Source: Ruminococcus sp. (GTDB taxonomy: Bacteria; Bacillota; Clostridia; Oscillospirales; Acutalibacteraceae). From it: 13,360 nt of DNA. The position numbers were made by a program, and so were the translations under genes. Under the pieces are notes generated by a model. The model saw only the letters and a list, made by a program, of their open reading frames with translations. It had not been told where the DNA came from and made no database searches. The DNA lies in assembly GCA_017502425.1 (NCBI GenBank), contig JAFVVB010000184.1:1-13360 (forward strand), read 5' to 3'. Of the stretch, positions 1 to 6,900 are shown piece after piece; within the stretch, counting starts at the first letter, position 1, and every line of letters starts with the position of its first letter.

Positions 1-23
1 CAAAAGAAAGCAGAGGTAGAAAA

Positions 24-467
24 ATGAAAGTCACGTTTGAATCAGCGAATGTAGCTGAAACAGAAGTAATAATAAAAGGCGAAATAGGAAACTCAGAAGT
101 AGAGAGTTTGCTGGAATTTATAAAAAGCATGAACACAAGCAGTATTAAGAAGCTACTCGTATACAGAGAAGATGAGCAGTATCTCGTTGATATAGAAGAT
201 ATAGTATACATCGAAGTAGCGACCTCAAAGGTCGAAGTGGTTACACTATCGGGAAGGTACGATGCGAAAAAGAAGTTGTATGAGCTCAAAGAAATGCTGA
301 GCATGACGTCGTTTGCACAGATAAATAAAGGAACGCTTATAAATATCGATTTTGTAAAATCGGTACAGGCGGAGTTTTCAGGAAACTACACACTCAGACT
401 TAAAAACAGTAAAGAGATTTTAACAATATCAAGAAAATATTTTAAAGAATTTAAAAGCAAAATTTAA
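24..467 (+). CDS. LytTR-family DNA-binding regulator without receiver domain
   Basis: 147-residue protein, predicted to be a cytoplasmic transcription factor. The C-terminal ~100 residues (about 45-147) match the LytTR DNA-binding fold. They run from a segment with IEDIVYIEV and a basic KKKLYELKEML stretch, through the hallmark F-QINKGTLIN-D-VK, to SGNYTLRLKNS and the closing ISRKYFKEFK. The first ~40 residues are too short for a CheY-like receiver, so this is a stand-alone LytTR protein rather than a two-component response regulator. The start follows a GAGGT ribosome-binding site. The next gene, a DUF3021-type membrane protein, begins 13 bp downstream. This LytTR + DUF3021 pairing is a recurrent Firmicutes arrangement, and the membrane partner may modulate the regulator. 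The target genes cannot be read from the sequence. The promoter lies outside the window. Confidence 0.9.
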   Translation: MKVTFESANVAETEVIIKGEIGNSEVESLLEFIKSMNTSSIKKLLVYREDEQYLVDIEDIVYIEVATSKVEVVTLSGRYDAKKKLYELKEMLSMTSFAQINKGTLINIDFVKSVQAEFSGNYTLRLKNSKEILTISRKYFKEFKSKI

Positions 468-480
468 CGGAGGTATTATT

Positions 481-876
481 ATGAAATTAAGAGATTTAGT
501 TATTGCAGTATTAACAGGTATCGGTATCGGAATTCCTGTAACACTTATTTGTATGATTTGTATCGGTGGCATGAATGCAGTTGTTATGGAATTTTTAATA
601 TGGACAGTAGCATCAGCGCTTTTCGGTGTGCTTTCAGTAGTGACTTTCACTAACGAGAAGATGAATCTTATTTTAGCGACAGCACTACACTGTGTCGGAT
701 GCCTTTTAATTACAGTAGGCGCATGCGCTATTATCGGATACGCTGACAACTTTTTAGAGATTTTAGTTTCAGTAGCACCTGTATTTGTGCTAGTATACGC
801 GGCTATTTACTCAGTAAAAGTAATCACAATGAAGAAGAACGCAAAGAAAGTAAACAGCGCTTTAAACGAAAAATAA
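481..876 (+). CDS. DUF3021-family four-helix membrane protein
   Basis: 131-residue integral membrane protein with four hydrophobic segments, at about residues 5-27, 31-53, 60-83 and 90-112. The tail is short and basic (KKNAKKVNSALNEK) and is probably cytoplasmic. Length, topology and position directly after a LytTR gene fit DUF3021. The ribosome-binding site ACGGAGG sits between the two genes, so they are almost certainly co-transcribed. No catalytic motif is visible. By analogy with other small LytTR-partner membrane proteins, it may sense membrane state or inhibit the regulator; that is inference. Family assignment rests mainly on context and topology. A strong terminator follows the stop codon. 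Confidence 0.75.
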   Translation: MKLRDLVIAVLTGIGIGIPVTLICMICIGGMNAVVMEFLIWTVASALFGVLSVVTFTNEKMNLILATALHCVGCLLITVGACAIIGYADNFLEILVSVAPVFVLVYAAIYSVKVITMKKNAKKVNSALNEK

Positions 877-884
877 GAAAAAAG

Positions 885-911
885 AAAAGCCTCCCGAAAG
901 GGAGGCTTTTT
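885..911. terminator. Bidirectional intrinsic terminator
   Basis: Perfect 11-bp stem AAAAGCCTCCC / GGGAGGCTTTT closed by a GAAA tetraloop. A-tracts and T-tracts on both sides let it work in both directions. It lies between the convergent DUF3021 gene (plus) and the lipoprotein gene (minus) and probably serves both. Confidence 0.93.
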
Positions 912-919
912 GCTTAATA

Positions 920-1525
920 TCAGAAGTCGTTTTTTACATCTGTAACAGATGGAATATCATCGTAATTTATCCATGTATCTACGTAACCGTATTCGTCTTC
1001 ATATGATTTGACAATTTCAGGGTTGTCGGTGAAATAGTACTCGGTTTTAACCCCACCTTCACCATACATCAGAAAAGTTTCTTCGTATATTTCAGGGATA
1101 CAGAAATTATAGTATCCAGGACCATCGATTTTAATATACTCATCGCCCTGAGCTTCGTAGTACTGGTTGTGCATCTTTTCGCCATCGTAGGTGTACACCA
1201 TGATAGATGAAGGGTTGTGGCTGCTTACCCAGTAGCCTTTTTTAAGAGCCTTTGCTACGCTGAATGCTTCAGTAGGTTTTTGGGTCGGTTTCTCGGTAGG
1301 TTTTTTAGTAGGCTTCTGTGTAGGTTTTTCGGTAGGTTTTTCGGTAGGTTTTTCCGTAGTTTTTTCTGAAGCTTCTTCTGTTTGTTTTTCGGTTTCTTCT
1401 TCCGTAATACTTTCTGTCTGTACAGTACGGGTTTTTAATGCGTTCTGATTATCAGTTGTACAACCATTTAAAAAAGAAATGCTCAGTAAAAGTAGCATAG
1501 TAGCTATTAATAATCTGGTTTTCAT
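920..1525 (-). CDS. Secreted lipoprotein with KPTE-repeat stalk, function unknown
   Basis: 201-residue protein. The N-terminus is a type II signal peptide: basic MKTR, a hydrophobic run, then lipobox LNGC with the lipidated cysteine at residue 22. Residues ~35-86 are a low-complexity stalk rich in Thr, Glu, Lys and Pro, with KPTE/KPTQ tetrapeptides in tandem that resemble wall-spanning linkers. The C-terminal ~110 residues (from about GYWVSSHNPSS) form a small globular domain, probably beta-rich, with many Tyr and acidic residues. I do not recognise its family. The protein is expected on the outer face of the membrane with its head beyond the wall. The start at 1525 follows GAGAGGTG and a consensus promoter immediately upstream. 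The gene is monocistronic and ends at the shared terminator at 885-911. Confidence 0.85.
   Translation of the reverse strand: MKTRLLIATMLLLLSISFLNGCTTDNQNALKTRTVQTESITEEETEKQTEEASEKTTEKPTEKPTEKPTQKPTKKPTEKPTQKPTEAFSVAKALKKGYWVSSHNPSSIMVYTYDGEKMHNQYYEAQGDEYIKIDGPGYYNFCIPEIYEETFLMYGEGGVKTEYYFTDNPEIVKSYEDEYGYVDTWINYDDIPSVTDVKNDF
1272..1365 (-). repeat. 12-bp coding minisatellite (KPTE units)
   Basis: Imperfect tandem copies of a 12-bp unit, about GGTTTTTCGGTA on the plus strand, encode the Lys-Pro-Thr-Glu/Gln tetrapeptides of the lipoprotein stalk. The unit keeps frame, so gain or loss of copies would change stalk length without a frameshift. Confidence 0.85.
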
Positions 1526-1543
1526 ACTATCACCTCTCTGATA

Positions 1544-1572
1544 ATTATATCATCGCAAAAACACCTAGTCAA
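1544..1572 (-). promoter_or_regulatory. SigA-type promoter of the lipoprotein gene
   Basis: On the minus strand: -35 TTGACT (1572-1567), 17-bp spacer, perfect -10 TATAAT (1549-1544). Initiation would fall near 1537, within or at the edge of the ribosome-binding site GAGAGGTG, so the leader would be only about 12 nt. Confidence 0.8.
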
Positions 1573-1746
1573 AAACAAAAGCGGTATGCAGGAAAACTTG
1601 TATAGATACACAAATTTTTGTAATGACTAATGGTAAGAATGACTAAACAAAAGGCTTGCGTAAATATAATATTTCTCCCATAAGCAGGGGATTCAATGAA
1701 ATTTCACCTATTTTTACAAAACTCCTCATAAAACCTCAAAAAGCTC
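1573..1746. other. Intergenic region with direct repeats and a possible mini-ORF
   Basis: Gene-free stretch between divergent promoters. It holds two exact 9-bp direct repeats, AATGACTAA at 1622-1630 and 1638-1646 (16 bp start to start), and a TATAAT at 1665-1670 with no good -35. An 11-codon frame at 1696-1731 (MKFHLFLQNSS) follows AGGGG at a 5-nt spacing. The direct repeats look like a factor-binding site that could assist the weak -10. None of this is assigned to a known regulator. Confidence 0.35.
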
Positions 1747-1775
1747 TTGATAAAACGCGTTATCTGTTTTATAAT
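1747..1775 (+). promoter_or_regulatory. SigA-type promoter of the Fe-S scaffold / GGGtGRT operon
   Basis: TTGATA (1747-1752), 17-bp spacer, perfect TATAAT (1770-1775). Initiation is expected near 1782, where a small hairpin ATGAG-TTTGT-CTCAT (1784-1798) would cap the transcript. This position rules out the upstream in-frame ATG at 1778 as the start of the first gene. Confidence 0.88.
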
Positions 1776-1825
1776 GTATGTGTATGAGTTTGTCTCATCA
1801 AGAAATTCTGAAAGGAGTTAGTACA

Positions 1826-2518
1826 ATGATTTATTCACATGAAGTTGAAAAAATGTGTACAGTAGCAAAGGGCCCTAAACATGGTCCTGCACCTATCCCT
1901 GAAGAGGGCAGATGGGTAAAATCTTATGAAATTAAAGACATTTGTGGTCTTTCACACGGTATCGGCTGGTGTGCTCCACAGCAGGGTACTTGTAAGTTAA
2001 CACTTAATGTTAAAGACGGTATCGTAGAAGAGGCATTAGTTGAGACTATCGGTTGCTCAGGTATGACTCACTCAGCTGCTATGGCTGCTGAAATTCTTCC
2101 TGGCAAGACACTGCTCGAGTGCCTTAACACAGACCTCGTTTGTGACGCTATCAACACAGCTATGAGAAATATTTTTGAACAGCTGGCTTATGGTCGTACA
2201 CAGACTGCTTTCTCTGAAGATGGTCTTCCAGTAGGCGCTGGTCTTGAGGACTTAGGTAAGGGTCTTCGTTCACAGGTTGGTACTATGTACTCAACTAAAG
2301 CTAAGGGCGTTCGTTACATGGAAATGGCTGAGGGCTATGTTTTAAAAACTGCTCTTGATGAGAACGACGAAGTTATCGGTTATCAGTTCGTAAGAGTTGG
2401 CAAGATGATGGAAGATATCCGTCACGGCATGTCACCTGACGAAGCATATAAAAACAACATCGGTCAGTACGGTCGTTTTGATAACGCTGCTAAGTACATT
2501 GACCCAAGAGAAGAATAA
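1826..2518 (+). CDS. Fe-S cluster assembly scaffold-like protein (NifU/IscU-type)
   Basis: 230-residue cytoplasmic protein. A NifU_N/IscU-like core occupies about residues 38-125. It has HGIGWC, then CKLTLNVKDGIVEEA (the IscU strand with 'DGIIED'), then ETIGCSGMTHSAAMAAE (matching the IscU 'YGCG-ASSS-EW' segment), GKTL, and a late LVCDAI. Cys49, Cys77 and Cys106 occupy the three scaffold-ligand positions; Cys11, 40, 56 and 99 are extra. The C-terminal ~100 residues are an extension absent from classical IscU. I place the start at 1826, after AAAGGAG with 8-nt spacing. The longer in-frame start at 1778 sits on the promoter and before the predicted transcript start. The GGGtGRT gene follows after 17 bp, so the pair probably acts together. 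True cluster assembly is inferred from family resemblance, and no cysteine desulfurase gene is adjacent. Confidence 0.85.
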   Translation: MIYSHEVEKMCTVAKGPKHGPAPIPEEGRWVKSYEIKDICGLSHGIGWCAPQQGTCKLTLNVKDGIVEEALVETIGCSGMTHSAAMAAEILPGKTLLECLNTDLVCDAINTAMRNIFEQLAYGRTQTAFSEDGLPVGAGLEDLGKGLRSQVGTMYSTKAKGVRYMEMAEGYVLKTALDENDEVIGYQFVRVGKMMEDIRHGMSPDEAYKNNIGQYGRFDNAAKYIDPREE

Positions 2519-2535
2519 GCAAGGAGGAAATCGAC

Positions 2536-3537
2536 ATGGCAGTTAAATTTGAAAGCATGGAAAGAAGAATGCCTAAAATCGAGAAGTGCCTTGCTCAGTA
2601 TGGTATCGCTAATCTCGAAGAGGCTATGAAGATTTGTGAAGACAAAGGCTTCAACCCATATGATATCGTTAAAGACGTTCAGCCAATCGCTTTTGAGAAC
2701 GCTGGTTGGGCTTACACTTTAGGTTGCGCAGTAGCAATCAAAAAGGGTGTTACTACTGCTGCTGATGCTGCAGAAGCTATCGGTGAAGGCTTAGAGGCTT
2801 TCTGTATCCCTGGTTCTGTTGCTGAGCAGAGAGCTGTTGGTCGTGGTCACGGTAACCTCGGCGCAATGTTACTTAGAGAAGAGACTAAGTGTTTCGCATT
2901 CTTAGCAGGTCACGAGTCATTCGCTGCTGCTGAAGGTGCTATCGGTATCGCTAGAAACGCTAACAAGGCTAGAAAAGAGCCATTAAGAGTTATCCTTAAC
3001 GGTCTTGGTAAGGATGCTGCTTACATCATTTCAAGAATCAATGGTTTCACATATGTTGAGACTGAGTTTGACTACTTCACAGGCGAGCTCAAGATTGTCG
3101 AAGAGAAAGCATTCTCAGACGGCGAGAGAGCTGCTGTTCGTTGCTACGGTGCTGACGATGTACGTGAGGGTGTTGCTATCATGCAGCATGAAAACGTTGG
3201 TGTATCTATCACAGGTAACTCAACTAACCCAACTCGTTTCCAGCATCCTGTTGCAGGTACATATAAGAAGTGGGCTATTGAGAACGGTGTTAAGTACTTC
3301 TCAGTAGCTTCAGGTGGCGGTACAGGCCGTACACTCCATCCTGATAACATGGCTGCTGGTCCTGCTTCATATGGTCTTACTGACACAATGGGCAGAATGC
3401 ACGGTGATGCTCAGTTTGCAGGTTCATCATCAGTTCCTGCTCACGTAGAGATGATGGGTCTTATCGGTATGGGCAACAACCCAATGGTTGGTGCTACAGT
3501 TGCTTGTGCAGTTGCAGTTTACAACGCACTTAAGTAA
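2536..3537 (+). CDS. GGGtGRT protein, conserved protein of unknown function
   Basis: 333-residue protein carrying the signature for which the family is named, GGGTGRT at residues 260-266. It is followed by LHPDNMAAGPASYGLTD and a Gly/Ala-rich C-terminus ending in VAVYNALK. Other notable segments are RAVGRGHGNLGAMLLREETK (about 100-118) and LAGHESFAAAEGAIGIA (about 123-139). There is no signal peptide or membrane span, so it is cytoplasmic. The Gly-rich loops suggest nucleotide or cofactor binding, but I know of no established reaction. Seventeen bases separate it from the Fe-S scaffold-like gene, and the gap carries AAGGAGG (2521-2527) at 8-nt spacing, so they form one operon. A role in Fe-S or redox chemistry is an inference from that partner. 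Its last ~31 bp recur at 7382-7412. Codon use is biased as in highly expressed genes. Confidence 0.9.
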   Translation: MAVKFESMERRMPKIEKCLAQYGIANLEEAMKICEDKGFNPYDIVKDVQPIAFENAGWAYTLGCAVAIKKGVTTAADAAEAIGEGLEAFCIPGSVAEQRAVGRGHGNLGAMLLREETKCFAFLAGHESFAAAEGAIGIARNANKARKEPLRVILNGLGKDAAYIISRINGFTYVETEFDYFTGELKIVEEKAFSDGERAAVRCYGADDVREGVAIMQHENVGVSITGNSTNPTRFQHPVAGTYKKWAIENGVKYFSVASGGGTGRTLHPDNMAAGPASYGLTDTMGRMHGDAQFAGSSSVPAHVEMMGLIGMGNNPMVGATVACAVAVYNALK

Positions 3538-3546
3538 TTGGTTATA

Positions 3547-3625
3547 TTGTAGGGGCGACCATTGGTCGTCCGTGATTACAACATAAACATTATATTTGTA
3601 GGGGAGGGTCTCTGTACCCTCCCTT
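3547..3625. repeat. Pair of REP-like short palindromic elements
   Basis: Two hairpins each begin with TTGTAGGGG (3547-3555 and 3596-3604; 49 bp apart). The first has arms GGGCGACC / GGTCGTCC (3553-3560, 3564-3571) with an ATT loop. The second has arms GGGAGGGT / ACCCTCCC (3602-3609, 3616-3623) with a 6-nt loop. The shared 5' box with different palindromes is typical of dispersed, GC-rich intergenic repeats; I recall similar units from gut Firmicutes but cannot check copy number here. Neither has a proper T-tract, so they are not simple terminators. Confidence 0.6.
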
Positions 3626-3646
3626 CCTTATTTCTATTCATATAGT

Positions 3647-3694
3647 TAGACCCATCATTTTGGAGTTTTTCTACGATGATGGGTCTAGTTTTTT
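3647..3694 (+). terminator. Intrinsic terminator of the Fe-S scaffold / GGGtGRT operon
   Basis: Perfect 12-bp stem TAGACCCATCAT / ATGATGGGTCTA (3647-3658, 3676-3687) with a 17-nt loop, followed by GTTTTTT. It is the first hairpin with a proper T-tract downstream of the operon, 110 bp after the stop. Confidence 0.85.
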
Positions 3695-3908
3695 GTATTG
3701 ATTTTACGTTACTCCTATGTTATGATGAAAATGCTAAACCAATTGAATATAGGTATAAGGGGCATTTTTCTTTTTATAGGGATTTTTGTATTTTTTTTGT
3801 GCATGCTTACACTATGGATTTGATAAAAATGCAAATTCCATCATTGTGAGTGTGCTTATTGCCCTTTATATTGATTTTGTTTCGCGACAAAGGAGCTATG
3901 TGTTTTTC
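3695..3908 (+). other. AT-rich gene-free leader region with inverted repeat and candidate promoters
   Basis: No gene is visible. A weak promoter candidate is TTGATT-17-TATGAT (3698-3703, 3721-3726), followed by an AT-rich hairpin AAAATGC...GCATTTTT near 3727-3769. A long imperfect inverted repeat spans 3801-3855: arms 3801-3822 and 3832-3855, about 20 pairs with wobbles, one bulge and a 9-nt loop. It has no T-tract, so it may be a structured RNA, a decayed mobile-element end or a protein-binding site. It resembles no riboswitch class that I recognise. Confidence 0.45.
3844..3872 (+). promoter_or_regulatory. Candidate promoter of the LRR-dockerin gene
   Basis: TTGTGA (3844-3849), 17-bp spacer, TATATT (3867-3872). 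The -35 is moderate and the -10 good. Initiation near 3879 would give a leader of about 74 nt that contains the terminator hairpin at 3909-3935. The -35 overlaps the right arm of the inverted repeat at 3801-3855. Confidence 0.5.
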
Positions 3909-3935
3909 TGCGTAGCATCGGCTACGCATTTTTTT
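3909..3935 (+). terminator. Attenuator-like terminator in the leader of the LRR-dockerin gene
   Basis: Perfect 8-bp stem TGCGTAGC / GCTACGCA (3909-3916, 3921-3928) with ATCG loop and seven T residues. It sits 5 nt before the gene's ribosome-binding site GGAGG (3941-3945). An upstream AGCTATG (3894-3900) can pair, with one G-U, with CGTAGC in the left arm and so could act as an antiterminator. There is no other gene between this hairpin and the last operon terminator, so attenuation of the downstream gene is the simplest reading. Confidence 0.7.
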
Positions 3936-3952
3936 ATTTAGGAGGAATTTTT

Positions 3953-6900
3953 GTGAAAAAGTTTGTGTCGTTATTGCTCGCTTTTGTAATGATAATGAGT
4001 GTGTTCACTGTTGTTCCGTTTGAAGTCGGGGCTGCACAGACTGATGTTGCGCGAGTCTCATACACAAGTGGTGACTATACCTACACCGTGTTATCTGACG
4101 GCACTGCCGAGATAACAGACTATACAGGCTCTGCAACAACACTCAGTATTCCATCAATACTGGGCGGTTACAAAGTATCAAGCATAGGTTATTGTGCGTT
4201 TTCTCCTTGCTATAGCCTTACATCAATCACAATCCCAAATAGTGTGACAAGTATAGGTAGTTGTGCGTTTAACAATTGCAATAGCCTTACATCAATAAAG
4301 GTTGATAGCAACAACAAATACTATGATAGTCGAGATAACTGTAATGCAATTATTGAAACTTCGTCTAATACTTTGATCGCAGGCTGTAAAAACACGGTTG
4401 TTCCCAATGGTGTGACAAGCATAGGTGATTTTGCGTTTTCTACTTGCTCTAGCCTTACATCAATCACAATACCAAGTAGTGTGACAAGTATAGGTGATTA
4501 TGCGTTTAGGGATTGCACTAACCTTACATCAATCACAATCCCTGATAGTGTGACAAGTATAGGTGATTATGCGTTTTTCTATTGCGATAGCCTTACATCA
4601 ATCACAATCCCAGATAGCGTGACAAGCATAGGTGATTTTGCGTTTTCTGGTTGCTATAGCCTTACATCAATCACAATTCCAAATAGTGTAACAAGCATAG
4701 GTTGGTATGCGTTTAATTCTTGCTATAGTCTTAAGTCAATCACAATTCCTGATAGTGTGACAAGTATAGGTGATTATGCGTTTTATTGTTGCACAAGCCT
4801 TACATCAATCACAATTCCAAATAGTGTGACAAGCATAGGTTGGTATGCGTTTAGTTCTTGCTATAGCCTTAAGTCAATCACAATCCCAAATAGTGTGATA
4901 AGTATAGGCGAGTTTACATTTGAGAATTGTTATAGTCTTACATCAATAACAATACCAGATAGTGTGACGAGCATAGGTGAGTCTGCGTTTAGGTATTGCG
5001 ACAGCCTTGAATCAATCATTATCCCCGATAGTGTGACAAGTATAGGTGATTATGCGTTTTACGGTTGCGATAATCTTACACTATATGTTTATGAAGATTC
5101 ATACGCTCATGAATATGCGAAAGAATATGATATACCTTATGAAATAATTGGTAATGGTAATATATCTTTTATAGATAAAGGTATGCGGGTTTACTCCGAT
5201 TCCAACAATTTGTCAGTTGACAAAGGAAAAACCATTAAAATAGGTGTTGGGGTTATTGATTCTGGAAAAGAATCAATAGATGTGTCACAAGTTACATTCT
5301 CGATAGCTGATACATCTATTGTAAAACCATTAGAGTCAAAAATTGTAGACAATGTTTTCTTTGTTGAGTTTGAAGCGCTAAAATGTGGAACTACATTAGT
5401 TACCTTCAGCGACTCTTTAACAGGATTTACTGCCGAAATACCTGTTAATGTGTATAGTGCATCTTCTTCAGCTTTTACGCTGAACTCAATAGGAGAATCG
5501 TTCGACGGTTATCAACTGACAAGTATTGCAAAAGTATGTGGCTTGTCTATGGATAACTATAGCTACTCAGTTGATGAGAATACTGGCGAAGCCACTTTGA
5601 GTTTTAATGTATACAACTCATCGTTTACTTATGGTGCTGTAGAAGTGTATAGTGCGGATGGAAAATTAGTCAATGCAGCTATTATCGATAAATATTCATA
5701 TAATTCCACAAGTATGAAGAGTATTTTCTTCGATAATTTCTGTTATCTGATTGGCGATGTGTATGAAGGTAATTTGTTCTCACCTACATACTATCGATCA
5801 CAGATTCGTTCTAAAAAAACATCTGTCAGTGTTATTGTTCCTAAAGGTGGATATATTAACATCACTCTTGATGCCTACACTTCACCTGTTGTCAATATTG
5901 CTAATAGTATAGATTTGCTCTTACAAACAGGAGAGCTTGCAGGTGACCTGAACGGATATAAAGCACAAGAAAAAGAGTTTGTCTCAGCTTTGACAGATAA
6001 GGTAGTCGAGGATATACTTGTGGATGCAGTAGATCCTGCAAAGACAGCTAAAAAGCTGTTCAAAAATGTTGCCAAGGATACCTTTATGACAAAGGAAACA
6101 CTGGGCAATTTTGTGGATACTTATTCGAAGAATTTTTACGAAGTTACACATTCTTTTGATTTAGTAACAGACTTGGCAAAAGGATTTACTTTTGGTACTG
6201 CTGAAGAGATTTTGCTTACATTTACAGGCGGATATAAATATCTGTTTGAAGCATTTTTTACAACAGGAAAAATTACAGAATTAATGGTACAGTATCAGGA
6301 TATGATTGATAGCAAGGACAGCGGTACCGTGACTATACAGAATCAGGTTGGTCCAAAACGTACAAACTCTGATATAACTGTAGAATGTAAGACAAACTTT
6401 ACTGACGATACAGCACTGAAAGTATTCCGGGTTACCCCTGATTCTGATTTGCTCAATAGTATTAAGGAAAGCGATCCGACAGGATATTCTGTCATTCGTA
6501 ACAGCCTTTCTTACACATATAATATAACGATGATAAAGAACGGAGAGGAAACTCAGCCACAAGATGAAGTGACTGTATATATACCAATTCCTGAAGAACT
6601 CAAAACATTCAGTGTCAGAGGCGATGTCAAAGTATACCGTATGGAAGAAGATGGAACTATGACTGATATGAGCGCGAAAATTGACGGAGAGTATCTGGTA
6701 TTTAATACAACACATTTCAGTTTGTATTCAGTAGTTGGTGTGGATTCATTAGGTGGTATAATCTCAGATATGCTTGACTATACTTTTGAAACATATGAGG
6801 ATGGTACGGCGACACTTGTAAAGTATAATGGTAAGGATACAGAGATTGCTATACCAAGTGTTTATGATGGTTATGTTGTTACTGCTATCGGTGCTGATGC

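Noticed and set aside
1778..1825. In-frame extension of the Fe-S scaffold-like gene to ATG 1778 (16 extra residues)
   Set aside because: The ATG lies 3 bp after a perfect -10 and before the expected transcription start; it has no ribosome-binding site, whereas ATG 1826 has AAAGGAG at 8 nt.
3744..3769. AT-rich hairpin AAAATGC / GCATTTTT as a terminator
   Set aside because: Only seven mostly A-T pairs around a loop of nearly 30 nt; too weak to call as a separate terminator.
3720..3930. Known riboswitch (for example c-di-GMP class I) in front of the LRR-dockerin gene
   Set aside because: The conserved core segments of that class are not present and no other class I know fits; only the terminator half of a switch is clear.
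3898..3941. Mini-ORFs in the leader of the LRR-dockerin gene (MCFSA from 3898, or a 13-codon GTG frame from 3900)
   Set aside because: The AAAGGAG is only 2-4 nt from these starts, too close for good initiation, and the peptides show no run of a regulatory amino acid. A leader peptide cannot be excluded.
4214..5071. CRISPR-like array of repeats
   Set aside because: The 69-bp units are contiguous, in frame and encode leucine-rich repeats; there are no unique spacers.
6281..6715. 144-codon minus-strand open frame inside the LRR-dockerin gene
   Set aside because: Antisense shadow with unusual composition and no initiation signals.
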